DNA from: Leptofilum sp965223285
GTDB taxonomy: Bacteria; Chloroflexota; Anaerolineae; Promineifilales; Promineifilaceae
NCBI RefSeq assembly: GCF_965223285.1
Contig: NZ_OZ244997.1
Coordinates: forward strand, 2,232,001-2,296,000
DNA length: 64,000 nt
Direction: 5' to 3'
In this document: positions 24,688-34,360 of the stretch, in pieces
How the letters are laid out: each line of letters opens with the position of its first letter
How positions within the stretch are numbered: the stretch's first letter is position 1
The notes under the pieces: model-generated
Seen by the model: the letters and a program-made list of their open reading frames with translations, nothing else
Databases searched by the model: none
Told to the model about the DNA's origin: nothing
Position numbers and translations under genes: made by a program

Positions 24688-26942
24688 CTAGTAAGCAATG
24701 TGCTAAAAGCCAGCTTGAAAAAATCATCTCTATTTTTACGCTGGTTATTATCCTTCAATCTAACTGACTGCCGATAGAGGGCTACAAGGTTATTGGGTTG
24801 CACCCTGAGCGGAATTGTTTCTGGTGTATATCCGTAACCATCTAAGCTGTTGAGTACCATTTGCCTGAGTGGGGTAGATGCTAGCTCCTCAAGTCGCTTA
24901 AGATCATTGTCCCGATCATATTCCAACCTAAGACGTTCTTTGACAACCTCCCAAGCCAAGTGAGCAAGATTGTTATTTGGCCCATCTGGTTCAGCTTTTT
25001 CAATATGCGTATTTAGGAAATTCAAAACATTCTCTTGGTCTTCTTCATTTCGGCGTGCCAAAAAACTATTTCGCAATACTCGAAGCACATTTTCATCAAA
25101 TCGTATTCCACTTACATTATTCCTTGTAAATGGCAAAGACCATAATCGTTCAATTCTTGAAGCAGGAATTTGCGCATGAAACTTTTCTCGCAATTGTTGA
25201 GCCAGAGCAGGTGTTACCGGTTGAATCATGGCGCAGTCGGCTGCCCAAAGATAAGCATCTCCCAGAAACTGTTGCAGGTAAGTTGTCAAATTGGTGTCGG
25301 TCAATAATGGCTGAGGTTGCCAGTTGGCAGCATCAAAGCTGTAATCAGCCATTGTGCCCCGTTCAGTCAAGAAGCGATGCAAAACCTGCATCAGACCTGT
25401 TGTTGTAGCTGGGTATATTGGTAGTTTGTATTGAGTAGAAAGCGCGGTAGATTCGTCCCAGAAGCGTATGTCGCGCAGCTCCATCCAGGCAGCCATTGGC
25501 CAGCGGGCTAAAGCTTCTAAAGCAAAGCCCTGGTCTTCTCCATAAAATGTTTTGCCATCAGTAAAAAGCAGCAGCAATATCCCACGCCGCTCATCTTCAA
25601 AATCTTCTAAATGGTAGCTACTGCCGTCATCGGTCGTAAATGTATTTGGGGCCCCGGCAAAAGTGCCATAAATGACAGGGATGCCACGTCGGCGCATACC
25701 TGCAGCCAACTCTTCAGGTATGCGGTTCCACTCGGTGGCTTCCGCATAGAGGTCTTCCAAAATCAACATGGAACGAATCTCATGTCGCCGCTGAAAAACT
25801 AAATCTGGGAGTCCCCCCTGCTGTAGGGTGGCGTTAATTGAAGCGGGCACATCGAGATTACGGCCGTGCCATCGCGTCTGGAAATACCCCATAGTATCAG
25901 CCAGATAATCCAGCGTTTCATCGTCCAACCAGGGCGGCGGTTCCCCACCAATGCTGCCTAAGGGGAAGTGCCGAGGACCATTTTCGTCCCAAATTGGTAC
26001 TTCATCTTTTGGAACAAAGTATTTGCGCCACAGGTAAAATCCGCATAACAGCGTGGCGGACAAGAAAAATCCAGCTAAACCGAAGTATGTTTGCCATCGA
26101 GGCCTTTCATTAGGGAGAGAATCTTCCAGAATAGCTGGTGGAGGAAGATCCTGTTCGATAATTGGCTCAAAACCACGGCCAAGTAGAGGCATGCGCTCTT
26201 CATAGCTTACCTCCTCGTAAGCAAAAACTATCTCTGCAGCGTGATCGCCTTCGATCTCCGAAAGAAACCTTGCTGTTACAAGTCTGCTTTCCCCAGGGGA
26301 CAAAGGCGTCGTTAAATCACACTCCCACTCAAAAAATGCAGGATTCGCACCTTCAAGACGCACATCCATAACAACAGGTCGTCGACCTGTGTTCGTTATC
26401 AAGAAATCGCGTTCTACAATTTGGCCTATTTCATGCGGCCCAAAATTAAGCTCTTCATATTCAAGTTCCAGGCGATGTGACGGGGGTGTAAAAGCAAAGA
26501 TGAGGGATCCAAGCATGAGACAACTCAATATCAGGTAACCAAGAAAATCCCACCGGATTTTCTTTTTCGGTTGAGCAGGTCTTTTTGAAGATGGGCTACG
26601 TAATGAGGAGTCTTGTTTTGTAACCGTTGGCCGTGGTATGTTTCCTAAATTCTTTAAATCGGCAAGGGCTTTGTCTACTTCAATATCAGCAAAACGTTCT
26701 TCAGCACCAGCGGGCAGCTGCAAGAACTGATCAAAGCGGCAGTTAAACCGAAGCTGCTGTTCTTCATCTTTAACTAACAAGGCGGATAGGGCATCACGCA
26801 GTTGGAGAATCGTCCAGTTGCTTTCACGGGCCAGTAGTCGCTCGATCCGCTCGTAATCGCGTACCGTCAGGCGAATACCATCGGTTTCTAAGGAATCCAA
26901 GAATGGCTGTAGAGGAAAATGATCAAACTGAATTTGAGGCAT
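24642..26942 (-). pseudogene. Two-TM receptor-like conflict-system protein, N-terminal part, cut by IS701
   Basis: 766 codons; those after 24692 come from the IS. Order: a helical domain (1-65; FDQFLQLPAG) like the N-terminus of CoxE/vWA ternary-system proteins; membrane segment at about 131-150; an ASH/choice-of-anchor-D-like Ig fold (155-255; LNFGPHEIGQ, FLITNTGRRPV); second membrane segment at about 283-303; then a cytoplasmic vWA-like Rossmannoid region (about 385-520; SMLILEDLYAE, ILLLLFTDGK) without the DxSxS metal motif; then a helical region. The native end ...FSTLLT joins in frame to RYKKSYS of the 22480-23206 segment. It follows the 2253-residue protein gene by 162 bp, so the pair probably formed an operon. 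Confidence 0.75.
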
Positions 26943-27104
26943 GATGGCAAGAATTATTTTTGCTGCAAATCTGTAGTTGACTCTTTTTAGCTTGACTGGC
27001 CAATAAGATGATTTTTAGGATAGCATATCACCCAGCTCGATCCAAGTATCAATTTTTGCGTTCAGGATTTCCGATTCTTTGCCCTGAACGCGCCAAGCTG
27101 GCAC

Positions 27105-30100
27105 TTAGCTAGACGGTAAACCTGGATAATTGCCCCCATCATAATTAGTCAGCGTGAATAATACTTTGAGCAGTTGTCCAGGCGTGTCGGGCAAAACACG
27201 GAAGTCGAGATTACGATAAACGTCTTGCTCTTCTTCGGAAATATCACCCCCTGCCAGCCAAACGAGCCCTTCAGCTGATCCGGGCTGACAATGCTGGTAG
27301 GCTGACATGAGCTCATCTTCAGAGGGGCAAAGCATCAGGAGAAAGCTACCTTGTTGTACATCTGTGCCTAATTGCTGCCAAAAACGAGAAACCCTTTCAA
27401 CTGTTTCAGCTAGGCGATGATCATATTCAGTTATCGGCAATTTATTGGGTTCTTGCTCCAATGAATCGAGGGACCCATATAATTTGTGAATAGGTGTTGT
27501 TTCTCTCTCAACGTTCTCACTTACTGCCTCAATTCTCACATCGAATTTGCTTTGCCTATCTTGAAGAGCTTGTTCCATATATGCATGTTGATTCGTGGTA
27601 TATATAGTTTTCCAAGGTAGCTTTGCAGCGGTTTGATACATAGACGGCCGTTTTGACGGGTCAAAATAATCGATTTGCTTCTGGATCAATCGCTTACGGC
27701 TGTCCGTCCGATTGATGTAAAAAGCAAACAGTTTAGTCGGCTTGTCGCTGCTAGAGGCAGAAATGTTTACTTCTTTCATTAGTTGCAGTGCCAGTTCCTG
27801 AATGTTGGGCCAATCGGCGTTACGGGGAACGGCCGATCCAATAAACAAAACCACATTATCTTTGGCTACATTTTCGGCCAAAAAGCGCTGCTGGGCGGTG
27901 GCCAGCATGAGCGCTGGGGCAAAAAAGCTGCTGTCTTCGGCAAAAGAGGCCTGGCTAACCGGCACCGGTTCGCGGTACATATCCACAACGCGATTGTCAG
28001 ACGGCCGTCCCGCCAGCATATCCAGCTCCTCACACAGCATCACCGCAGAATGCATCGCTTGCAACTTGCGATTTTCCGATATGTGCCGCAGCCGCACCAC
28101 GTTCAGCGTACCCATAAGCTGGCTGAGCAAATACTCCTTCCGAACTTCGGCCTGCCGCGTGTTGAAGCCGCTGGCATACCGGTGAGCCAACTGCCGCAGG
28201 GCAAATACCACTTCGGCCGCCTTACGTGCATCTTTAGAAAATGAGGGCGGTAAAATAGGGGGCTGATTTTGCCGGTCTGCCTCTAACAGCGCTTCTTCAA
28301 AATGTATAAAGTCGGCTAGACTCAGCAAGGACATCAACCGATATTTCACGTCTGTTTCCAAAATGACAAAATCACGCAAACTGTGGCTTTTATAGGTGCG
28401 GTAAAAATCGATCAGCCAACATTTACCAGAATCACTGACCATAATATTGCGCCCTGTCAAATCGCCATGGGTAATACAAGTATGAACTTGCATAACACAC
28501 TCTTGTTTATGCTTTTGCAACCAAGCAACAGGATTTAACACTTTATCTAAAGCGGATGTCAGCTGAATAAATTCATTGTCAGATTTGAAATCTGGTAGAA
28601 CTGTCTGAATTCGCCCAACGAGCTTTTTCTGATCTAAATGAAAAGCATCATAGTAAAAGGCAGGCACATCAGCCAAAATACGTTCCGGGTTGGCAAACCA
28701 GTGACGGAACGTTTGATCAAATAATTCGCGCAGGCTAGCAATAATCTGTGTAGACTCGCTTCTTTGATAATATTCATCAAACTCTCGGAAGGCGACGTCT
28801 GTGCTTTCGCCAAAAGTATACAGCACCATCCCCAAGTGGCGCGAGTAGAGAATGTCGGCTTGGGTAACAGCGTTAGCGGTCAGAAATTGTTTGACATTGG
28901 CTTCGTAATGGCGTTGTTCGGTTTGCACCTTGTCTTTTCGGCCGATTTTAGCCACGTAAGAACGCCCCAGTCCACCAGTCCAGGTTGGCTGGATGCGCAC
29001 GACTGCTGCGCCGGTTAGACTTGGCTTGAGCTTACTTACATACAGACTACGGGCATCGAAAAAGAGCTTGCCAAAGAGATCGTGTACTTGCGGCAGCAGA
29101 AGCTTGGTAGACGGCCGTTCCTCCATTGACCAGTTTACATCCTCCGCCACATCTTCCAGCACGTTCAGCGAATTACTCACGTATTCCAGCTCAAAATTGA
29201 TTTTGATTTTTTCTTTCTCTAATTCTTCGACGGTATATAGCAACTTTCTTAAATAACCAGCCTCTTTCAGAATAAACCGGTCTGGGTTAAATATAAATAA
29301 CCAAGCTGAAAAAGAAACAGCTGTACATAAAATCGTTGTTAAATTAAGTTGCATTTTATCGACATCTTGCAGGAGTTGTAGGCCACCTTGATCATTTGGA
29401 TCGTCATCTACTAATCGACTCCCAGTAATCATCAAATGAAAATGGTCTGTTTCCAGAGCTGTTTTTGCTTCAGGATAAGAGGTCGCCAAACGCACATCGT
29501 ATGATTCTTCTTTGAGCCATCGCATCATGGGATCGTAGGCATTTTCGTCATCTTCTACGAGCAAAATCCGAAGTCTCTTGGATGCCCCTCCCCTTTTGCT
29601 CTTAACTTCATTTGCTTTATTTAGCTCTTCCTCCACATCATTAGGTGGTTCAACGAAACCTTGATTCAGAAAGAGAGCTAAATGACTCCAATAAGGCTCA
29701 GAATAAGAAGTAGCGAGATGGTTACGGCATTGCCAAACAGCCTCTTCTAAAGGTAACCGGTCACTTAGTAAAACTTTGTAAAGGGTTCGTAGAAATTCGA
29801 TGGCTGGTCTATCTGGCAAAACAAACTGCTCAACAAGAACGGCTGGAAGGCCTGCCTGAACAAATTGAGAAGCTATTGGGGCTAGGCTTTCTTGTCGGGT
29901 ACCTATTGGACTCAAGATTATGAACTGTACAGAAAGCGTTTCTAAAACCTGCACAATATTACTTGTGGAGATCACCTCGCTATTACCTGATTCATTCTCA
30001 AATATGATTGCTTCCTTGCTATCTTGACTGGTAGGCAAAATGAAATGAATGATATCTGGTTCAAATGTTTTGGCGGTAGCCATTAGCTTTTGCAGGGTAG

Positions 30101-33100
30101 CGTGACGAATAAATCTTACACTTATTTGTTTTGCTAAAACGCCTTCATTTGTACCTTCCCGAATCTTTTTCTCAAGCATATTCAAGTCAACCAATTGTTG
30201 GTCACCTGGGGTGGAGATTGCTATCAGGATACGTACCTGCGGTGGAATGACTGGGTTGCCTCGAAAATTGCCATGATAGGTAACACTGCGCTCTAAAAGC
30301 ACAGGCATTTCACTGTTATCCAACGCAAATGCCCCATTATTGTAAAATAATTCCCAAGGGTAAGAATGTAACTTGTTGTCTGCAATTCTTAATCTTATCC
30401 TGACACCTTGTTTACTATTGACTGTTGCATATTGCTGAACTTGCCTCAAAATTTGCTCAATTTTTTCGGGACATAAGAACTCATACACTTTTTTACTTAA
30501 AAGCGCTGCCGATTCTGTTTCTGAAGACAGCTTGTTCAGCGAATCAGTTATTCCCCGACTTTGTCCTAGTATCGTTTCTATATATCGCCATTTTGCTGAT
30601 GTAGTCTGAATTTTATTTTCAGCAGACCTTGCCCGTATCGGATAACGACCATCCTTTGAGATTTCTCCTATCCATATATCCAGATTTTCATAACGATCAC
30701 CAAGTGTAATGATTTTAGCTTCGATATCAGACAGCCACTTCCGAACGGGTGGGCGCATTTGTGTGGTAAGCAAAAAACGCGTTCCAGAGACTTGGTCCAT
30801 CATCCTGAAAATGATATCCAAGATAGTAACCCCTCCAGAATTCTGAATCGCCGCATCCAAATCATCCACAAGAAAGATGATTGAGCCAGGATAAATCAGT
30901 TCGTCAATTTCGGTAAAAGGTTTGATGAGCAATTGGGTGACCAGTTCATCCAGTTCATAAGCTTCATGGTTGTCGATGATGGGTTGCAGATAGGCAAAGT
31001 GACTATCGCGACTGGCCCATTGAGTAGCAATGGTTAAAATGAAGCTTCGTGGATGGAGTGTTTCTGGACGTGACGGCTGACAAAAATACACGGCGCTAGT
31101 GCTGATTGGTGCCAGGGCATGCAAGTTGTTGGGAGGCTGGCTATCACCTCTAAAATATCGTGCTAGTAGGGAGGCTAATGTTGTTTTTCCGCTGCTTCTT
31201 TCTCCAGTAATTACCATTACACGGTCTGCATCAGTGGTGTTGAGCCAATCAGAAACGGCCGTTAATGTCGCCAAATGATAGTTTTCGGTAACACCTTGCA
31301 ATTGCCAATTAATTATCTCGGCAACATCTTGAATTCGTGGCTGTCCTATTAGAGCATCGTCTCTCAATGAGACAGTGACTTGCCTGGAAAAACCGCTTGC
31401 TGCATGGTTAACTTGGAACTGAATAGAAGAATCTGCATTGACTGAAACAATAGCTTCGATTTCGATTTCACCGGAATAAACATCTGGATCATCAATTACG
31501 ACTTCTGCAAGCAGCAAATTGTCACGCCCAAAAACCATTTCACCCTGAAATAGTTGGACGGCAACAAAACCTAACCCGAGATGATATGCTTGCCGGGTAG
31601 CAAAAAGGGTAAACGGTTCGCTTTTAACAGGTAACACCTCTCCCTTCTCCAAAACAGTCGTTACACCAGAACCGGCCAAAGCAACGCCCAAAGAAATCGG
31701 TAATGTGCGCGGTACTGGTTCATTTGCCGTGCGGCGGCGGACAATCGTGTTAGAAAACAGGCTAGGCGCTGCAAATGCCAATGGATTGTCATCCCGGAGC
31801 AAAGCGCGACGGCCGTTTTGTATTGCTTCATCCAAGGGAATTCCTTGAGCAAAAGCGGGAAATACGGTGTGGATGAATCTCGCTACGATCGCACTTTCAA
31901 CGGGAAATTGCCAGCAAACTACATTAGCTGTGTGTTTTTCCACCAAGACGGCAGCTACATCTTTCATCCCTTTCAGCATTTGGGGTTGAGCGGATTCATC
32001 GCTCTGCAAAATTACAAGTGTTGGATCGTACTGGTTTATTTCCGAGGCAAGTTCCTTACCATCCAGCCAAAGATATGTGGAATCTTGCTTCTTCCCCTCG
32101 CGGGCAGGTATAAGAGCGATTTCTCCAGTCGTTTCAAACTGTTGGGCATGGATAATCAAATGGACAACGTGTGGTTGCTGAGCCATCAGGCTCGCAAATT
32201 GCTCGTTAGTCGGTTTAATAAGTAATGGTAACAAGGTGAAATTAGCCGGAGCCCGATTAGCAAGAATTTCATAAGCTTCCCAAATTGAATCATAAAGAAG
32301 TGGAGAATCATCGTGTGCCTGAGGACCAACGATTAGTGCAATGCGTATAGGTTCGCCGTTTGGCAAGAAATATGTTTCAGGTATTGTTTCGGATGGTAAC
32401 CGATTAAGCATCAATTCTGGTGCGGCAGCTAACCAGTTTGTACCAAAGCCTGTTCCCTCTGGCAAACACAGCAATTCCCAAGGTAACAAGGTAACATCTT
32501 GCAAAAAATTATTGTCAATTTCTAATTCAATACGGACAAACGCATTTTCGTTTATTGCTTTTTCAAGAAAAATCAGAAAATCTACTCGCAATGTGTCATC
32601 AAAAAGGATATTAAAGAGTTGCTTACCCAATGAACGAAGTTGCTCAAGATTACTGTGGCCACTTTCAACATTATTAAGCATTTCTGTAAATATCATCGCA
32701 GAGGTCGGCGCATAATTTTCGACGATATCGGTAATGTCTGTCCAATCAACCGAGGGTTTGCTACGGTGACATGCTTGGAGAAGTTCGTCAAGCATGTCAC
32801 GCCGATGAAAATGTCGTATTAAGTCACGAATGAGGGAGGACTTGGTTCGAAAAGTTAAAAATTGGTCAAGCTCTAGACCAAGGTCAGAGATCAACTCGTT
32901 TACTTCGTCTCGTGAAAAGTTTTCAATTAATCTATGTTCCAATTCTTTTCGGTCAATTGTATATGATTCTGGTACCTCAATTTCAATATTTTCCTCGGGT
33001 AAGGCAAGCTGCCCCATTTGTATAGATAAAGTAGTTCCACTAGGGTCAATTTGCTCAACGACAACAGTCGTCTCATCTTCTAACTTTATTCGATAGGTAT

Positions 33101-33866
33101 AAGTTTTATCTTCTTGTTGTGACAATAGTTGGGCAACTTCAGATCGAACAGGCAAAGGAACAGAGCCAATGTGAAGTTCTCGGCTAGGACCAAGCAACCG
33201 ACGAAGTTGACGGATGGCCTCTTGCTGGTAACCACGGTCAAATTTTGCAAGCCCTTCACCGAAAGTTTGTAAACGGTCGAAGTTAACCAATGTGTCTACC
33301 TTCGTGGGCACCCAATCCAGATTAAGCGGTTCGCTGAAGATTTCGAGCAGGTCTGCCAAACGCATTGTCTCGGCTTCATCAGGCTGTTGACTGTACTGCC
33401 CAGCCAAATTCTCTAGCAGGCGGTCTGGCTCCGTATACGCCTGGGCGGCCCAAACCTGGGCCTGCGCAAATTGTCGTAGGCTGGGAATGTCGCTTTGAAT
33501 ATATTGGCTGGCGTAATGCTGGATAAATTGGCCGAGACGCAAAATATACTCAGGTCCAAACCGCTCATCCTCGGCCATCCCGTTGAGAAGTTCCTGGCGA
33601 ACGGCCGTTTCCATCACATAGGTTTCATGCCGAATTTCCCGACAAAGGGACGATAATATAAGGTCAGCGACGGTGACCCACTGCATGTTCAGCGGTTGGC
33701 CTTTTGCATCTGAGCGAAAATTAGCCCAAATCAGATAAAGCAAATCGGGGGTAAGCGCCAATGGCAAGGCTGCATGGTAGGCCATCTCTAGATGCCCGTG
33801 TACCGTACCAAAACGGTTGATGAAGCGATCTATGGGATTGTCATTCAAACCGAATAAATCATCCAT
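27105..33866 (-). CDS. Giant multidomain CHAT/STAND/kinase/SIR2-like conflict protein (2253 aa)
   Basis: Predicted intracellular signalling or defence hub. Approximate order: SAV_2336-like helical N-terminus (1-195; AYHAALPLALTPDLLYLIW); effector-associated death-like domain (303-375); CHAT-like domain (440-715; LLPWELLCLPEG, HVVHLIIHA); STAND-type P-loop NTPase with Walker A GERSSGKTT (about 890) and Walker B IIFLVDDLD (about 1000); second CHAT-like domain (1150-1415; YPWELFYNNG); receiver-like domain (1433-1560; RILLVEDDEN); APH-like kinase resembling TCAD9 (1620-2000; THGDLTGRNIM and WLIDFY); SIR2-like domain (2008-2253; VVLFIGSAVP, IYTTNQ, KLYGS). Both CHATs lack Cys, the receiver lacks the phospho-Asp and KLHG is KLYG. 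ATPase and kinase motifs look intact. Confidence 0.8.
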   Translation of the reverse strand: MDDLFGLNDNPIDRFINRFGTVHGHLEMAYHAALPLALTPDLLYLIWANFRSDAKGQPLNMQWVTVADLILSSLCREIRHETYVMETAVRQELLNGMAEDERFGPEYILRLGQFIQHYASQYIQSDIPSLRQFAQAQVWAAQAYTEPDRLLENLAGQYSQQPDEAETMRLADLLEIFSEPLNLDWVPTKVDTLVNFDRLQTFGEGLAKFDRGYQQEAIRQLRRLLGPSRELHIGSVPLPVRSEVAQLLSQQEDKTYTYRIKLEDETTVVVEQIDPSGTTLSIQMGQLALPEENIEIEVPESYTIDRKELEHRLIENFSRDEVNELISDLGLELDQFLTFRTKSSLIRDLIRHFHRRDMLDELLQACHRSKPSVDWTDITDIVENYAPTSAMIFTEMLNNVESGHSNLEQLRSLGKQLFNILFDDTLRVDFLIFLEKAINENAFVRIELEIDNNFLQDVTLLPWELLCLPEGTGFGTNWLAAAPELMLNRLPSETIPETYFLPNGEPIRIALIVGPQAHDDSPLLYDSIWEAYEILANRAPANFTLLPLLIKPTNEQFASLMAQQPHVVHLIIHAQQFETTGEIALIPAREGKKQDSTYLWLDGKELASEINQYDPTLVILQSDESAQPQMLKGMKDVAAVLVEKHTANVVCWQFPVESAIVARFIHTVFPAFAQGIPLDEAIQNGRRALLRDDNPLAFAAPSLFSNTIVRRRTANEPVPRTLPISLGVALAGSGVTTVLEKGEVLPVKSEPFTLFATRQAYHLGLGFVAVQLFQGEMVFGRDNLLLAEVVIDDPDVYSGEIEIEAIVSVNADSSIQFQVNHAASGFSRQVTVSLRDDALIGQPRIQDVAEIINWQLQGVTENYHLATLTAVSDWLNTTDADRVMVITGERSSGKTTLASLLARYFRGDSQPPNNLHALAPISTSAVYFCQPSRPETLHPRSFILTIATQWASRDSHFAYLQPIIDNHEAYELDELVTQLLIKPFTEIDELIYPGSIIFLVDDLDAAIQNSGGVTILDIIFRMMDQVSGTRFLLTTQMRPPVRKWLSDIEAKIITLGDRYENLDIWIGEISKDGRYPIRARSAENKIQTTSAKWRYIETILGQSRGITDSLNKLSSETESAALLSKKVYEFLCPEKIEQILRQVQQYATVNSKQGVRIRLRIADNKLHSYPWELFYNNGAFALDNSEMPVLLERSVTYHGNFRGNPVIPPQVRILIAISTPGDQQLVDLNMLEKKIREGTNEGVLAKQISVRFIRHATLQKLMATAKTFEPDIIHFILPTSQDSKEAIIFENESGNSEVISTSNIVQVLETLSVQFIILSPIGTRQESLAPIASQFVQAGLPAVLVEQFVLPDRPAIEFLRTLYKVLLSDRLPLEEAVWQCRNHLATSYSEPYWSHLALFLNQGFVEPPNDVEEELNKANEVKSKRGGASKRLRILLVEDDENAYDPMMRWLKEESYDVRLATSYPEAKTALETDHFHLMITGSRLVDDDPNDQGGLQLLQDVDKMQLNLTTILCTAVSFSAWLFIFNPDRFILKEAGYLRKLLYTVEELEKEKIKINFELEYVSNSLNVLEDVAEDVNWSMEERPSTKLLLPQVHDLFGKLFFDARSLYVSKLKPSLTGAAVVRIQPTWTGGLGRSYVAKIGRKDKVQTEQRHYEANVKQFLTANAVTQADILYSRHLGMVLYTFGESTDVAFREFDEYYQRSESTQIIASLRELFDQTFRHWFANPERILADVPAFYYDAFHLDQKKLVGRIQTVLPDFKSDNEFIQLTSALDKVLNPVAWLQKHKQECVMQVHTCITHGDLTGRNIMVSDSGKCWLIDFYRTYKSHSLRDFVILETDVKYRLMSLLSLADFIHFEEALLEADRQNQPPILPPSFSKDARKAAEVVFALRQLAHRYASGFNTRQAEVRKEYLLSQLMGTLNVVRLRHISENRKLQAMHSAVMLCEELDMLAGRPSDNRVVDMYREPVPVSQASFAEDSSFFAPALMLATAQQRFLAENVAKDNVVLFIGSAVPRNADWPNIQELALQLMKEVNISASSSDKPTKLFAFYINRTDSRKRLIQKQIDYFDPSKRPSMYQTAAKLPWKTIYTTNQHAYMEQALQDRQSKFDVRIEAVSENVERETTPIHKLYGSLDSLEQEPNKLPITEYDHRLAETVERVSRFWQQLGTDVQQGSFLLMLCPSEDELMSAYQHCQPGSAEGLVWLAGGDISEEEQDVYRNLDFRVLPDTPGQLLKVLFTLTNYDGGNYPGLPSS

Positions 33867-33947
33867 TTGGCCATCTAATCAAGCCCGCCAACATCATCCC
33901 ATTTGCTGGCTCACTTGAAATCCTATCGCGACAAATCTCTCCAACGC

Positions 33948-34360
33948 TCAAACCTTGCCCTTCAAGCCGTCAATGGCCCGGTATAAGCCATCGCGCTCCA
34001 TGCTGACCATTGGCACCAACTCAGCAATGGCCGTGGCGCTGTTTTCAAATTTCTCTACCAAGTTCAACGCTTCCAGCCGATCCCCGTCCCAACGCTCTTC
34101 GGGCATTGGGTTAAGCCAGATGATGTTTTTTACACCCAGGCTGCGCAGCTGGTACAAAAACAGGTGCGTGGCTTCGATGCGGTTTTCATCCCAGCTACTG
34201 CGAGCCGCACCGCCATCGCTAAAAACAAGAACGCTGGTGTACGCCAAATCAAACTCATGCAGGATTTCGCTGATGGTACGGCCGTACAACCCTTGAGGAT
34301 GCCTGGTTACGGTATGTTCGCGATACAGGTCATTAGTGAGGCGATTGTCACGAACGGCCG
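33948..34360 (-). pseudogene. 3' half of a CoxE-like vWA protein gene
   Basis: The frame (open to 34511) carries the second half of a CoxE-like von Willebrand A protein: NDLYREHTVTRHP, then SVLVFSDGGAARSSWD, then NIIWLNPMPEERWDGD. The expected N-terminal half with the DxSxS MIDAS motif is absent. Upstream of about 34355 the same DNA is the antisense of another vWA gene, so the 5' end has been replaced. CoxE-type vWA proteins normally work with a MoxR AAA+ ATPase, which is missing here. It precedes the 2253-residue gene by 81 bp on the same strand and was probably its partner. Confidence 0.75.

Noticed and set aside
24642..24691. Last 15 codons of the 766-codon frame as native protein
   Set aside because: They are translated from the IS701 terminal repeat and its neighbourhood; the native frame leaves at the CTAG duplication.
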